This document shows, one piece after another, positions 32,133 to 40,758 of a stretch of 64,000 nucleotides of DNA. Origin of the DNA: Streptomyces jeddahensis (GTDB lineage: Bacteria; Actinomycetota; Actinomycetes; Streptomycetales; Streptomycetaceae); contig NZ_LOHS01000164.1 in the NCBI RefSeq assembly GCF_001642995.1, positions 29,424-93,423 of the forward strand. The letters run 5' to 3'. Every line of letters starts with the position of its first letter. Within the stretch, counting starts at the first letter, position 1. The notes beneath the pieces are model-generated. The model ran no database searches. It was not told where the DNA came from and was given only the letters and a program-made list of their open reading frames with translations. Position numbers and translations under genes: made by a program.

Positions 32133-32201
32133 CTTGACACCTCATAGGGGCAGGAATCAGGGTGGGCCGCACGTTCTGGATCGGTCCAAAGAAGGGCTGT
32201 C

Positions 32202-33356
32202 ATGGTGAGTACGCTCGGCATCGCCGTCGTGGGATTCGGCTGGATGGGTCGCGTGCACACGCAGGCGTACGCCCGCCTGCCGCACCACTTCCCGCAGCTG
32301 TCCCTGCGGCCCGAACTGGTCGCCGTCGCGGACGAGGTGCCCGGCCGGGCCGAGGAGGCGGCAGGGCAGTACGGCTTCGCGTCCGCGACCCGTGACTGGC
32401 GGGACGTGGCCGCCGATCCGCGGGTGCAGGCGGTGAGCGTCACCGCCCCGAACTTCCTGCACCGCGAGATCGGCGTCGCCATGGCGGAGGCCGGCAAGCA
32501 CGTCTGGATCGAGAAGCCCGTGGGCCTGACGGCCGAGGACGCCCGCGCGGTCGCCGACGCCGTCGGCAAGGCGGGTGTGCAGGGGACGGTCGGCTTCAAC
32601 TACCGCAACGCGCCTGCAGTCGAGGCAGCCCGCGAGCTGGTCGCCGCCGGCGAGATCGGCAGGGTCACCCACGTCCGCATCCGGCTGTTCAGCGACTACG
32701 CCGCCCACCCCGACGGGGCCCTGACCTGGCGCTACGAGCGCGAGCGCGGCGGCAACGGCGTACTCGGCGACCTCGCGTCGCACGGAGTGGACCTCGCCCG
32801 CTACCTGCTCGGCGACATCAAATCCCTGACCGCCGACACCGCCATCTTCGTGCCCGAGCGGGCCCGCCCCACCGGCGCCACCGCCGGCCACACCCGTGCG
32901 GCGGGCGGCGAACTGGGAGCGGTCGAGAACGACGACTACGTCAACTGCCTGCTGCGTTTCACGTCCGGCGCGCGGGGCGTCCTGGAGGCCTGCCGGGTCT
33001 CGGTCGGCGAGCAGAACAACTACGGCTTCGAGATCCACGGCACCACCGGTGCGGTGTTCTGGGACTACCGGCGCATGGGCGAGCTCGCTGTCAGCCGCGG
33101 CAGCAGCTACCAGGACCAGCCCGTGAGCACCGTGTACGTCGGCCCCGGACACGGCGAGTACGGCGCGTTCCAGCCGGGTGCGGCCAACAGCATGGGTTAC
33201 GACGACCTGAAGGTCATCGAGGCGTACCACTTCCTGCGCTCGATCGCCGAGGGCATCCCGTACGGGGCGACGCCGGCCGACGCCGTGGCGAGCGCGGTCG
33301 CGCTGGACGCCATGGCGCGCTCCGCCGCGCAGCGGACGTGGGTGAGCCTGGCATGA
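32202..33356 (+). CDS. Gfo/Idh/MocA-family oxidoreductase (1)
   Basis: 384 residues. Rossmann VVGFGWMGRVHTQAYARL, the conserved WIEKPVGLTAEDAR (EKP) and the C-terminal substrate domain (VGFNYRNAPAVEAARELVAA, GDLASHGVDLARYLLGD, FEIHGTTGAVFWDYR). NAD(P)-dependent oxidation or reduction of a sugar, inositol or sugar-acid derivative. First of three oxidoreductase genes; its stop overlaps the next start by ATGA. Confidence 0.92.
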   Translation: MVSTLGIAVVGFGWMGRVHTQAYARLPHHFPQLSLRPELVAVADEVPGRAEEAAGQYGFASATRDWRDVAADPRVQAVSVTAPNFLHREIGVAMAEAGKHVWIEKPVGLTAEDARAVADAVGKAGVQGTVGFNYRNAPAVEAARELVAAGEIGRVTHVRIRLFSDYAAHPDGALTWRYERERGGNGVLGDLASHGVDLARYLLGDIKSLTADTAIFVPERARPTGATAGHTRAAGGELGAVENDDYVNCLLRFTSGARGVLEACRVSVGEQNNYGFEIHGTTGAVFWDYRRMGELAVSRGSSYQDQPVSTVYVGPGHGEYGAFQPGAANSMGYDDLKVIEAYHFLRSIAEGIPYGATPADAVASAVALDAMARSAAQRTWVSLA

Positions 33357-34351
33357 GCGCCGTACGCATCGGGGTGATCGGCGCGGGCAACATGGGCGCC
33401 GATCACGTGAGCACCCTGCACCGCTTCGTCTCGGGCGCCGAGGTGACCCTGGTCGCCGACGTCGATAGGGAGCGGGCCGATGCCGTCGCCAGCACCGTGC
33501 CCGGTGCCCGGGCCACCGACGACGCCCACGCGCTGATCGCCGACCCGGGCGTCGACGCCGTCGTCATCGCCTCGCACGACTCCACGCACGCCGACCTGGC
33601 CATCGCCGCGGTGAGGGCCGGAAAGCCCGTGATGTGCGAGAAGCCCCTCGCCCCCACCACGCGGGAATGCGTCCGCGTCGTGCGCGCGGAACAGCAGGCG
33701 GGCGGCGGGCTGATATCGCTCGGCTTCATGCGCCGCTTCGACCCCGCGTACATGGAACTGAAGGCGGCGGTCGCCGCGGGAGCCTGTGGGAGCCCGCTGC
33801 TGCTGCACTGCATCAGCCGGGGCGTCTCCTCCTCCCCGGGGTGCACCGACGAGTTCAGCGTGACCGGCTCGGCCATCCACGAGTTCGACACCGTGCCCTG
33901 GCTGCTGGACTCCCCCATCACCGAGGTGAGCTGGCACGCGGCCCTCACCACCTCGGCGGTGACCGGACTGCGGGACCCGCAGCTGATGCTGCTGCGCACC
34001 GCCGACGGCGCCCTGACCACCGTTGAGACGTTCCTCAACGCCGGCTACGGCTACGACATCCGCTGCGAGATCGCGGGCGAGCGCGGCACGCTGGCCCTGG
34101 CCAACCCGGCACGGCTCGTGGCGGACGCCGACCGGGCCCGGTCCACGACCTACCCCGCCGACTGGCGTCCGCGTTTCGCCGACGCCTACCGCCTCGAACT
34201 GCAGGCGTGGACCGACGCCGTGGCTCAGCAGCAGCCCTCACCGCTGGCCACCGCACACGACGGCCTGACGGCCTGCGCGGTGGCCGAGGCCGTCATCACG
34301 TCCATGAAGAACGGCGGGCGAACCATCGACGTCGAGGTCCCGGAGGTCTGA
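33353..34351 (+). CDS. Gfo/Idh/MocA-family oxidoreductase (2)
   Basis: 332 residues. VIGAGNMGADHVSTLHRF, MCEKPLAPTTRECV, GFMRRFDPAYMELKAAV, GSAIHEFDTVPWLL and RCEIAGERGTLAL define the family, close to inositol 2-dehydrogenase-like members. ATG 33353 overlaps the preceding stop. Likely acts on the same degradation route as its neighbours; substrate not determinable. Confidence 0.92.
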   Translation: MSAVRIGVIGAGNMGADHVSTLHRFVSGAEVTLVADVDRERADAVASTVPGARATDDAHALIADPGVDAVVIASHDSTHADLAIAAVRAGKPVMCEKPLAPTTRECVRVVRAEQQAGGGLISLGFMRRFDPAYMELKAAVAAGACGSPLLLHCISRGVSSSPGCTDEFSVTGSAIHEFDTVPWLLDSPITEVSWHAALTTSAVTGLRDPQLMLLRTADGALTTVETFLNAGYGYDIRCEIAGERGTLALANPARLVADADRARSTTYPADWRPRFADAYRLELQAWTDAVAQQQPSPLATAHDGLTACAVAEAVITSMKNGGRTIDVEVPEV

Positions 34352-34357
34352 GCGACG

Positions 34358-35416
34358 ATGCCCGCGTTCCCCACCGCCCTGCCCGCCGCCCGCACCCCGG
34401 ATCCGATGGACGCCCCCGTCCTGCGCTGGGGCGTGCTCGGCACCGGCTGGATCGCGGAACGGTTCGTCCGCTCCGTCCAGCGCCACACCCGCCAGCGCTT
34501 CACGGCCGTCGCCTCCCGCGATGCCACGCGCGCCAAGGACTTCGCCGGCCGTCACGGCATCCCGGCTTCCCACGGCTCCTACGAGGACCTGGTCGCCGCC
34601 ACGGACGTGGACGTGGTGTACGTCGCCACCGAGCACACCGCCCATCTCGCCTGCGCCCGCCTCGCGCTGGAGGCCGGCAAGCACACACTCGTCGAGAAGC
34701 CGCTCGCCCTGAATGCGGCCCAGGCTTCCGAGATCGCCGAACTCGCGGCCGAGCGTGGCCTGTTCTGCGCGGAGGCCCTGTGGACCTTCTTCCTGCCCAA
34801 GTTCGACGTGGTGCGCCAGATCCTCGATTCGCGCGCCCTCGGCGACATCCACACCGTCCAGGCCGAATACGGGGAGCACTTCACCGCCGGCCACCGCATC
34901 CTGCGCGCCGACCTGGCCGGTGGCCCCCTGCTGGACCTCGGCACCTACCCGCTCTCCCTCGCCACGTGGATTCTCGGCTCCCCGGCCGAGGTCATGGCCC
35001 AGGGCCAGCCGCACCCGGCCGGCGTCAACGGACAGACCTCCGCCATTCTGCGTGACGCCGACGGCAACCAGGCCGTCGTTCACACCACCCTGTTCAGCGA
35101 CACGCCCACCACCGCCACGATCGCCGGCACGCACGCCACCCTGAGCCTGCCCGGCCCCTTCTACCAGCCTGGCGACCTGGTCCTCACCGCGTTTGGCGGC
35201 GGTACACAGCTGACCTACACCGAACCCCGCACCGCCCACGACGCCCTGCACTTCGAGGCCGCCGAAGTCGCCCGGTGCATTACCGCCGGTCATCTCCAGA
35301 CCCTGCTGCGGCCGCTGGCGGACTCGGTCACCTCGCTGCGGGCTATGGACGAGATCCGGGGACTGTGCGGCATCACCTTCCCGGGCGAAGCCCCAGCGGA
35401 CGGCGGCCGCCGCTGA
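34358..35416 (+). CDS. Gfo/Idh/MocA-family oxidoreductase (3)
   Basis: 352 residues. The Rossmann motif starts after an 18-residue N-terminal extension (LRWGVLGTGWIAERFVRSV), so the true start may be the ATG at about 34406. LVEKPLALNAAQASEIAELA, EALWTFFLPKFDVVRQIL and GGPLLDLGTYPLSLATWILG resemble the trans-1,2-dihydrobenzene-diol/D-xylose dehydrogenase branch. Six bp after the previous gene. Ends at a terminator-like hairpin. Confidence 0.9.
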   Translation: MPAFPTALPAARTPDPMDAPVLRWGVLGTGWIAERFVRSVQRHTRQRFTAVASRDATRAKDFAGRHGIPASHGSYEDLVAATDVDVVYVATEHTAHLACARLALEAGKHTLVEKPLALNAAQASEIAELAAERGLFCAEALWTFFLPKFDVVRQILDSRALGDIHTVQAEYGEHFTAGHRILRADLAGGPLLDLGTYPLSLATWILGSPAEVMAQGQPHPAGVNGQTSAILRDADGNQAVVHTTLFSDTPTTATIAGTHATLSLPGPFYQPGDLVLTAFGGGTQLTYTEPRTAHDALHFEAAEVARCITAGHLQTLLRPLADSVTSLRAMDEIRGLCGITFPGEAPADGGRR

Positions 35417-35437
35417 GGGGCGCACTGCGCCTCAGCG
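35411..35437. terminator. Hairpin between convergent Gfo/Idh and isomerase genes
   Basis: Arms CGCTGAGG and CCTCAGCG close a loop that itself contains GCGC/GCGC pairing. Overlaps the stop codon of the third oxidoreductase gene and precedes the convergent isomerase gene end. Confidence 0.55.
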
Positions 35438-35450
35438 GTAGCGGAAGAGA

Positions 35451-36254
35451 TCACGACCCTGGATCGGCGGGCAGGACCGTCAGCAGCTTCCGTAGGTGGC
35501 GGAGTGCGTCCAGGAGCGGTGGGCCGCCAGGGTGCCAGCGGGTCTCCAGTTCCAGGGAGAGTTGTCCGTGGTAGCCGATGGTCTGGAGGGCGGTGAGGAT
35601 TTCTTCCAGGGGTACCGTGCCCTCGCCTGGCAGGACCGGAGTCCGGTCGTGCCGTCCCGGAACGTCCTTGAGCTGGACGAGCCGGAGCCAGGGACGAAGG
35701 AGCGCGGCCGACTCGTCGGGGTTCTCTCCGGCGAGCCAGGTGTGCAGTACGTCCCAGATCGCGCCGACCGAGGGATGGTCGACCTGCTTCAGGACACGGG
35801 CGACGTCACGGGCGGTCCGGTGGGAGTCGTGTGTTTCCAGCAGGAGGAGGACGGGGCTGGTCGGGGCAGCGGCTCTGAGCCGCCGTATCGCGCGGTCGTC
35901 GGCCGCGGGACCCGGCTCGGCCGCGCCGGGGAAGACGCGTACGGCGGCGGCACCCAGGTCGTGGGCGAGGGCGGAGTGCGCGCGCAGACCGGCGAGGCAC
36001 GCCTCGTCGGAGATCGTGCCGTCGGCCACCCGGACGTAGGAGGCGACGCTGATCAGCTCGATGCCGGCGTCGCGGAACTCGTCGGCGATTCTGCGGCGTT
36101 CGGCCGGGCCGAGGGCGACGGAGAAGGGCTCCTCGTCGGCCGCCCGCAGTTCGACGGCCCGGCAGCCGCTCTGGTCCGCGATGCGGATGATGTCCTGCGT
36201 GGTCGCGCCGGGACAGCCCAGTGTGCTGAAGCCGAGGGTGGCAGGGTGGGGCAC
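35451..36254 (-). CDS. Sugar phosphate isomerase/epimerase (xylose-isomerase-like TIM barrel)
   Basis: 267 residues. LGFSTLGCPGATTQDIIRIA, CRAVELRAADEEP, VLLLLETHDSH, GAIWDVLHTWLAGE, LVQLKDVPGRH and GQLSLELETRWHPGG carry the metal-binding Glu/Asp/His/Glu set of the family. GTG 36254 with GAGGAG upstream is chosen. Probably isomerises or epimerises a keto-sugar in the same catabolic pathway. Downstream of the hydroxyacid dehydrogenase on the same strand, 22 bp apart. Confidence 0.9.
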   Translation of the reverse strand: MPHPATLGFSTLGCPGATTQDIIRIADQSGCRAVELRAADEEPFSVALGPAERRRIADEFRDAGIELISVASYVRVADGTISDEACLAGLRAHSALAHDLGAAAVRVFPGAAEPGPAADDRAIRRLRAAAPTSPVLLLLETHDSHRTARDVARVLKQVDHPSVGAIWDVLHTWLAGENPDESAALLRPWLRLVQLKDVPGRHDRTPVLPGEGTVPLEEILTALQTIGYHGQLSLELETRWHPGGPPLLDALRHLRKLLTVLPADPGS

Positions 36255-36276
36255 AGAGGTCTCCTCGAGGGCGGGG

Positions 36277-37266
36277 TCAGGCGATCCGGGCGAGGTCGTC
36301 GGCGTGGACGGCACCTGCGAGTGGCTGCCCGGCGACGAACCGTTCGACCTCGGAGACGGCGAACTCGCCCAGTCGGCGCAGCTCGCGGCCATGTGCCCCT
36401 GCCACGTGAGGGGTGAGCAGGACGTTGGGCAGCGAGCGCAGCGGGTGGTCGGCGGGCAGCGGCTCCGGGTCGGTGACGTCGAGGATGGCGTCGATCCTCC
36501 CGGCGGCGCATTCCTTGGTCAGGGCGTCGGTGTCGACGAGGCTGCCGCGCGAGGTGTTGATGAGCACCGCGCCGTCGCGGAGCAGGGCAAGTCTGCGGCC
36601 GTCGAACATGTGCCGGGTCTCGGGCAGTTCGGGCGCGTGGATCGAGACGATGTCGCCGGCCGACACCAGGGTGTCGAGATCGACGAGTCGCGCTCCCAGG
36701 GACCGGGCCTCCTCTTCCGTTACGTAGGGGTCGGTCAGCAGGACGTTCACGCCCAGCGGCAGCAGCCGGTCGATGACCAGGCGGCCGATGCGGGAGGCGC
36801 CCACGATGCCCACGGTGGCGCCGTAGAGGCCGATCCCGTCGGGGCTGTGCTCATCGAGTTGGGTGTGGGGGTCGCGGGCGAGGACGAACACCCGCTTGGC
36901 GGCCAGGATCATGGCGGCGACGGTGTAGTCGGCCACCGGTCCGGCGTTGGCGGCGACGGCGGAGGAGACGGCGATCCCGTGCTCGAACACCGCCGGGGCG
37001 AGGTGGTGCTTGACGGTGCCCGCCGCGTGGATGACGGCGCGCAGCCTCGGGGCGTGGCCCAGGACCTCGGCGTCGATGAGCGGGCACCGCCAGCCGGTGA
37101 TCAGGATCTCCACGTCGGCGAGCCGCGCGAGGGCCTCGTCGGTGTCGAACCGGGTCAGCGGGCCGGCGGAGTCCAGACGCACCTGGCGGGCGAGACGGTC
37201 CACCACGTCGGGAGGGAAGATGCCGGGCAGGAACATGGGCGCCAGTGCGAAGGCGGCGGTCGTCAC
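36277..37266 (-). CDS. D-isomer-specific 2-hydroxyacid dehydrogenase
   Basis: 329 residues. NAD-binding motif TVGIVGASRIGRLVIDRL, LLTDPYVTEEEA, catalytic-loop INTSRGSLVDTDAL, ILDVTDPEPLPADHPL and NVLLTPHVAGAHG. GTG 37266 overlaps the stop of the MalG-like permease. The subfamily is common beside sugar ABC importers and Gfo/Idh genes in Streptomyces; likely reduces or oxidises a sugar-derived 2-keto/hydroxy acid. Confidence 0.9.
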   Translation of the reverse strand: MTTAAFALAPMFLPGIFPPDVVDRLARQVRLDSAGPLTRFDTDEALARLADVEILITGWRCPLIDAEVLGHAPRLRAVIHAAGTVKHHLAPAVFEHGIAVSSAVAANAGPVADYTVAAMILAAKRVFVLARDPHTQLDEHSPDGIGLYGATVGIVGASRIGRLVIDRLLPLGVNVLLTDPYVTEEEARSLGARLVDLDTLVSAGDIVSIHAPELPETRHMFDGRRLALLRDGAVLINTSRGSLVDTDALTKECAAGRIDAILDVTDPEPLPADHPLRSLPNVLLTPHVAGAHGRELRRLGEFAVSEVERFVAGQPLAGAVHADDLARIA

Positions 37267-38153
37267 TTGAGTGCCCCCGCGGTGAGGCCGGACTGGATCT
37301 GGCGGTGGAACAGGACGTAGACGATGAGCAGCGGGATGACGGAGATGCTCAGGGCCGCGAACAGCCCGCCCCAGTCGGCCTGGTAGCCGGCCTCGACGGA
37401 GATGTTGCTGATGCCCTGGGTCAGGACGAACTTGTCCTCGGCGTCGCCGGGCAGCAGCGCAAGCGGCAGGAGGTACTGGTTGGCCTGGCCGATGACATTG
37501 AAGATGGTCAGGCTGACAAGGCCGGGCTTGGCCATCGGCAGCATGATCTGGAAGAAGATGCGGACGTGGGAGCAGCCGTCGATGAGCGCGGCCTCGGCCA
37601 CTCCGGTGGGCAGCGTCTTGAAGAACGCGGTCAGGAAGAAGACGGTGAACGGCAGCGAGTAGGCCGCGTAGGCCAGGATCAGCCCGGTGTGCGTGCCGAG
37701 CAGCCCGAGGTTGCGCACGACGAAGAAGAGCGGCACCAGGGCGAGGAACATGGGGAAGGTCATGCCGGCGACGAACAGGTAGTACACCGCGCGGTTGCCG
37801 GGGAAGGTGTAGCGCGCCAGTACGTAGGCGGCCATGGAGCCGAGCAGCATCGTCAGCGTGACGCCGCCGGTGACCACGATCACCGTGTTGAGCAGGTAGC
37901 GGCCCACGTGCGCGGTCTGCCATGCGCGGACCCAGTTGTCGAGGCGTATCTCGCCCGGCAGTGACAGCGGTGAACCGAAGATCTCCGTGTTGTCCTTGAG
38001 AGAGCCCAGGAAGACGAACACCAGCGGCACGATGACCATCAGTGCCCAGAAGGCGAGGGCCACGTGGGCCAGCCGCATGTAGACGGAGATCTGCTTGCGG
38101 GCGGTCCGCGCGGGAAACGCGGCGCGGGGCCGGACTTTGCTTATCGATACCAC
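37263..38153 (-). CDS. Carbohydrate ABC permease, MalG/NgcG-like
   Basis: About 296 residues, six helices. The EAA loop is EAALIDGCSHVRIFFQIMLP; VFVFLGSLKDNTEIFGSP and AALSISVIPLLIVYVLFHRQ are typical of MalG proteins. Start uncertain: GTG at 38153 or at 38174, the latter overlapping the upstream gene by 20 bp. Part of an NgcEFG-like importer; the ATPase is probably the shared MsiK encoded elsewhere, as usual in Streptomyces. Confidence 0.9.
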   Translation of the reverse strand: MVSISKVRPRAAFPARTARKQISVYMRLAHVALAFWALMVIVPLVFVFLGSLKDNTEIFGSPLSLPGEIRLDNWVRAWQTAHVGRYLLNTVIVVTGGVTLTMLLGSMAAYVLARYTFPGNRAVYYLFVAGMTFPMFLALVPLFFVVRNLGLLGTHTGLILAYAAYSLPFTVFFLTAFFKTLPTGVAEAALIDGCSHVRIFFQIMLPMAKPGLVSLTIFNVIGQANQYLLPLALLPGDAEDKFVLTQGISNISVEAGYQADWGGLFAALSISVIPLLIVYVLFHRQIQSGLTAGALK

Positions 38154-38154
38154 G

Positions 38155-39069
38155 TCAGAACTCGATCTCTTCACGGTTGCGGGTGAAGCGCATGGTCACC
38201 ATGGCGAAGGTCATCACGATGAAGAACAGCACCACCCCGAGGGCGGAGGCGTAGCCGAAGTTGTAGTTGGTGAAGGCGCTCTTCCAGACCTGCATGCCGA
38301 GCACGGTGGTGGCCCCGTCGGGACCGCCCTCGTCGACCGAGAGCACCTTGATCAGCACGAAGTAGTCCAGGACGCCGATGCCCAGGTAGATCCAGCCGGT
38401 CTGCACGTGGTTGCGCAGCAGCGGGAGCGTGACGGTGAAGAACGTCCTGGCCCGGCCGGCGCCGTCGATCGCGGCGGCCTCGTACAACTCCTTGGGGATG
38501 GCGGCCATGCCGGCCGAGAACAGCACCAGGTAGAAGCCGACGTGGGACCAGACCATGACCGCGATGATCGACCACAGCGCCAGGTCGGGATCGGTGAGGA
38601 ACCCGACGGGTGCGATTCCGGCCTTGCCGAGGAGGCCGTTGAGCAGGCCGCCCTCGTCGGGCCGGTAGACCAGCTGGAACAGCACGCCGAGGACGGCGAT
38701 GGACAGGACCTGGGGGAAGAAGAAGATGATCTTGTAGAACGTCGAGCCGCGCAGCCCGCCTATCGCGTTGCCCGCGCTGCGGCCCGCGACGTTGAGGAGA
38801 AAGGCGAACAGCAGCGCGATCGCGAGGGTGAACAGCGGCACGGTGAGCAGCAGCTGCCCGTGGTTCCTGAGCGCCTTCCAGAACATCTCGTCCTGGAACA
38901 CCCGGGCGAAGTTGTCAAGGCCGATGAGCCGGACCTCGGGTGACAAGCCTCGCCAGTCGGTCATGGATATGTAGAAGGACTGCAGGTACGGCCCGATCAC
39001 GAAGACCAGGTAGAGCACCACCGGTGGGATCAAGAACCCGTAGACGAACGGATACTTACCGTGCCGCAT
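38155..39069 (-). CDS. Carbohydrate ABC permease, MalF/NgcF-like
   Basis: 304 residues from ATG 39069. First helix YGFLIPPVVLYLVFVIGPYL, EAA loop YEAAAIDGAGRARTFFTVTL, and VFQDEMFWKALRNHGQLLLT. Lies between the binding-protein and MalG-like genes. Forms the membrane heterodimer with the latter. Confidence 0.92.
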   Translation of the reverse strand: MRHGKYPFVYGFLIPPVVLYLVFVIGPYLQSFYISMTDWRGLSPEVRLIGLDNFARVFQDEMFWKALRNHGQLLLTVPLFTLAIALLFAFLLNVAGRSAGNAIGGLRGSTFYKIIFFFPQVLSIAVLGVLFQLVYRPDEGGLLNGLLGKAGIAPVGFLTDPDLALWSIIAVMVWSHVGFYLVLFSAGMAAIPKELYEAAAIDGAGRARTFFTVTLPLLRNHVQTGWIYLGIGVLDYFVLIKVLSVDEGGPDGATTVLGMQVWKSAFTNYNFGYASALGVVLFFIVMTFAMVTMRFTRNREEIEF

Positions 39070-39091
39070 GATCAACGCGCTCCGTTCAGTC

Positions 39092-40501
39092 TCAGCGAGA
39101 GAACTTCTTGATGGACGAGTCGGCCTTGATCGCCGCCGCCTTCTTCTCCATCCGGTCGGCGAACTTGGCGGGGGTGGTGTCCTCGAAGAGCAGCGCGAGG
39201 GTTGCGGAGATGAGCTCCTCCTTCATCGGCGCGTACCACTCGGTGAGCCGGACGTTGAAGACGTCCTTCCCGGCGGCCGCCAGCGCGTCGGCGGCGCTCT
39301 TGGTGCCCGGCGTGAGCGTGAGGCCCTCGTAGCTGTCCTTGACGACGGTGAGCGCCCCCGTCTGCTTCGTGAAGCCGGACGCACCGGCCTTGGAGACCAT
39401 CTGGCGCAGGTACTCCTTGCCCGCGCCGGGGTTCTTCGCCTTGGCCGGGACGCCGAACGGCTCTCCCGCGGTTGCGCGGACGGCCGCCCCGGGCAGGGCG
39501 TCGGAGGGGGTCAGGCTGGGCACCGGCATCATGGCGAAGGTGAAGCCGGACGGGGTGTCCTTCTTCATCTCGCTCTCCAGCCAGCTGCCGGAGGGATAGA
39601 AGGCGAGTTTGCCCTGGACCTGGCGCAGTTGGGCCTCCGCGTGCATGAGACCGGCGTAGCGCGCGTCGACGTACTTCCGGGCGAACTCCTTCCACGCGGT
39701 GAGCGTCTGAATGACGGCGTCCTGCTTCCAGGCGCCGTCCTCCAGGTTGTCGATGCTCTTGAGGACGTCCAGGCCGCCGGCCTTCCCGGCCTGGGCGAGG
39801 ATGGCGAACGAGGCGTAGTCCGCGGCGTTCTTGCCGCCGACGCCGAAGGGGTCCATGCCGGCCTTCTTGATCTCGCCGGCCAGCTCGGTGAAGGCGTCCC
39901 AAGTGGTCGGGACCTGCCAGCCCTTCTTCTGGAACAACTGGGCGTCGTACCAGAGGCCGTAGACGGTCTGCACGTACATCAGCCGGTAGAACTTGCCGTC
40001 GACGGTGCCGGCCTCGATCGCGCCGGGGGCCAGGACGTCACGGACCTTCGTGTCCGGGTCGTCCACCGTGGGGGCGTCCAGCAGAGGGGTCAGGTCGGTC
40101 AGCGCCCCGGACTGGATCAGGGCGCCGAGGTCGAGCTTCTGGAGGCTGCTGACGTCGGGCACGTCGCCGCCGACGAAGCGCGGCTGGAGTGCCTCGACGA
40201 TGTTCGGGGTGCTGGAGTGCTTGATCGAGAGCTTGGGGAAGGCCTTGTGCAGCAGGGGCTGGTGCACCTTGGTGGCGTAGGCGTCGCCGTACCCGCCCTT
40301 GAAGATGACCGCCTCGAGGGTGCCGCCGTTGGCGACACCGAACGGGTTGGCCTTGCTGGTCGCTGCCTTCGACGCGGCGGTTGCGGTGGGAGAGTCGCCG
40401 GGGGTGGCGCAGGCGCCCAGGACGCCGGCGGAGGAGACGGCAAGGGTGGAGGTCCCCGCCCAGCGGAGCAGCTGCCGCCGGGAGATCTGCGAACGAGACA
40501 T
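39092..40501 (-). CDS. Sugar-binding lipoprotein, NgcE-like
   Basis: 469 residues. Twin-arginine signal (ISRRQLLRWAGTSTLAVSS) with lipobox LGAC at Cys 30. The mature start (NPFGVANGGTLEAVIFKGGY, KHSSTPNIVEALQPRFVGGD) matches the N-acetylglucosamine/chitobiose-binding NgcE family. Exported folded and lipid-anchored. In this locus, next to a PL8 lyase, the ligand may be an unsaturated oligosaccharide from glycosaminoglycan or xanthan rather than chitobiose. GAACAT repeats between it and the divergent regulator are the likely operators. Confidence 0.9.
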   Translation of the reverse strand: MSRSQISRRQLLRWAGTSTLAVSSAGVLGACATPGDSPTATAASKAATSKANPFGVANGGTLEAVIFKGGYGDAYATKVHQPLLHKAFPKLSIKHSSTPNIVEALQPRFVGGDVPDVSSLQKLDLGALIQSGALTDLTPLLDAPTVDDPDTKVRDVLAPGAIEAGTVDGKFYRLMYVQTVYGLWYDAQLFQKKGWQVPTTWDAFTELAGEIKKAGMDPFGVGGKNAADYASFAILAQAGKAGGLDVLKSIDNLEDGAWKQDAVIQTLTAWKEFARKYVDARYAGLMHAEAQLRQVQGKLAFYPSGSWLESEMKKDTPSGFTFAMMPVPSLTPSDALPGAAVRATAGEPFGVPAKAKNPGAGKEYLRQMVSKAGASGFTKQTGALTVVKDSYEGLTLTPGTKSAADALAAAGKDVFNVRLTEWYAPMKEELISATLALLFEDTTPAKFADRMEKKAAAIKADSSIKKFSR

Positions 40502-40610
40502 GTTTCTCCTTGGTCAGAGACGTGGGGGACGAGTGCCGCGCATTTCCGGGAGGCAGGTCACGGCTTCCGTGGATTTTGAGGGCCGGTCCAGACCATCGGC
40601 AAGAGGCAAT

Positions 40611-40758
40611 CCGAACATCGAACATGAACGAACATGAAGCCCGTAACGACCGCTTTGACCAGGTGTTATACGGATGGTGCGGGGCGAGATGGGCTGTCAG
40701 ATGCGCGATGCGATCGGTAAGGTACGTTCGAAAGAACATCTGACGGGGGGTCGAACAT
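40611..40758. promoter_or_regulatory. GAACAT repeat cluster between importer and DeoR-LacI regulator
   Basis: Five GAACAT copies: 40613, 40620, 40630, 40734 and 40753, several preceded by C (CGAACAT). The last overlaps the regulator ATG. GTTCGAAAGAAC at 40726-40737 is a small inverted repeat including one copy. Candidate binding sites for the adjacent regulator. Confidence 0.6.
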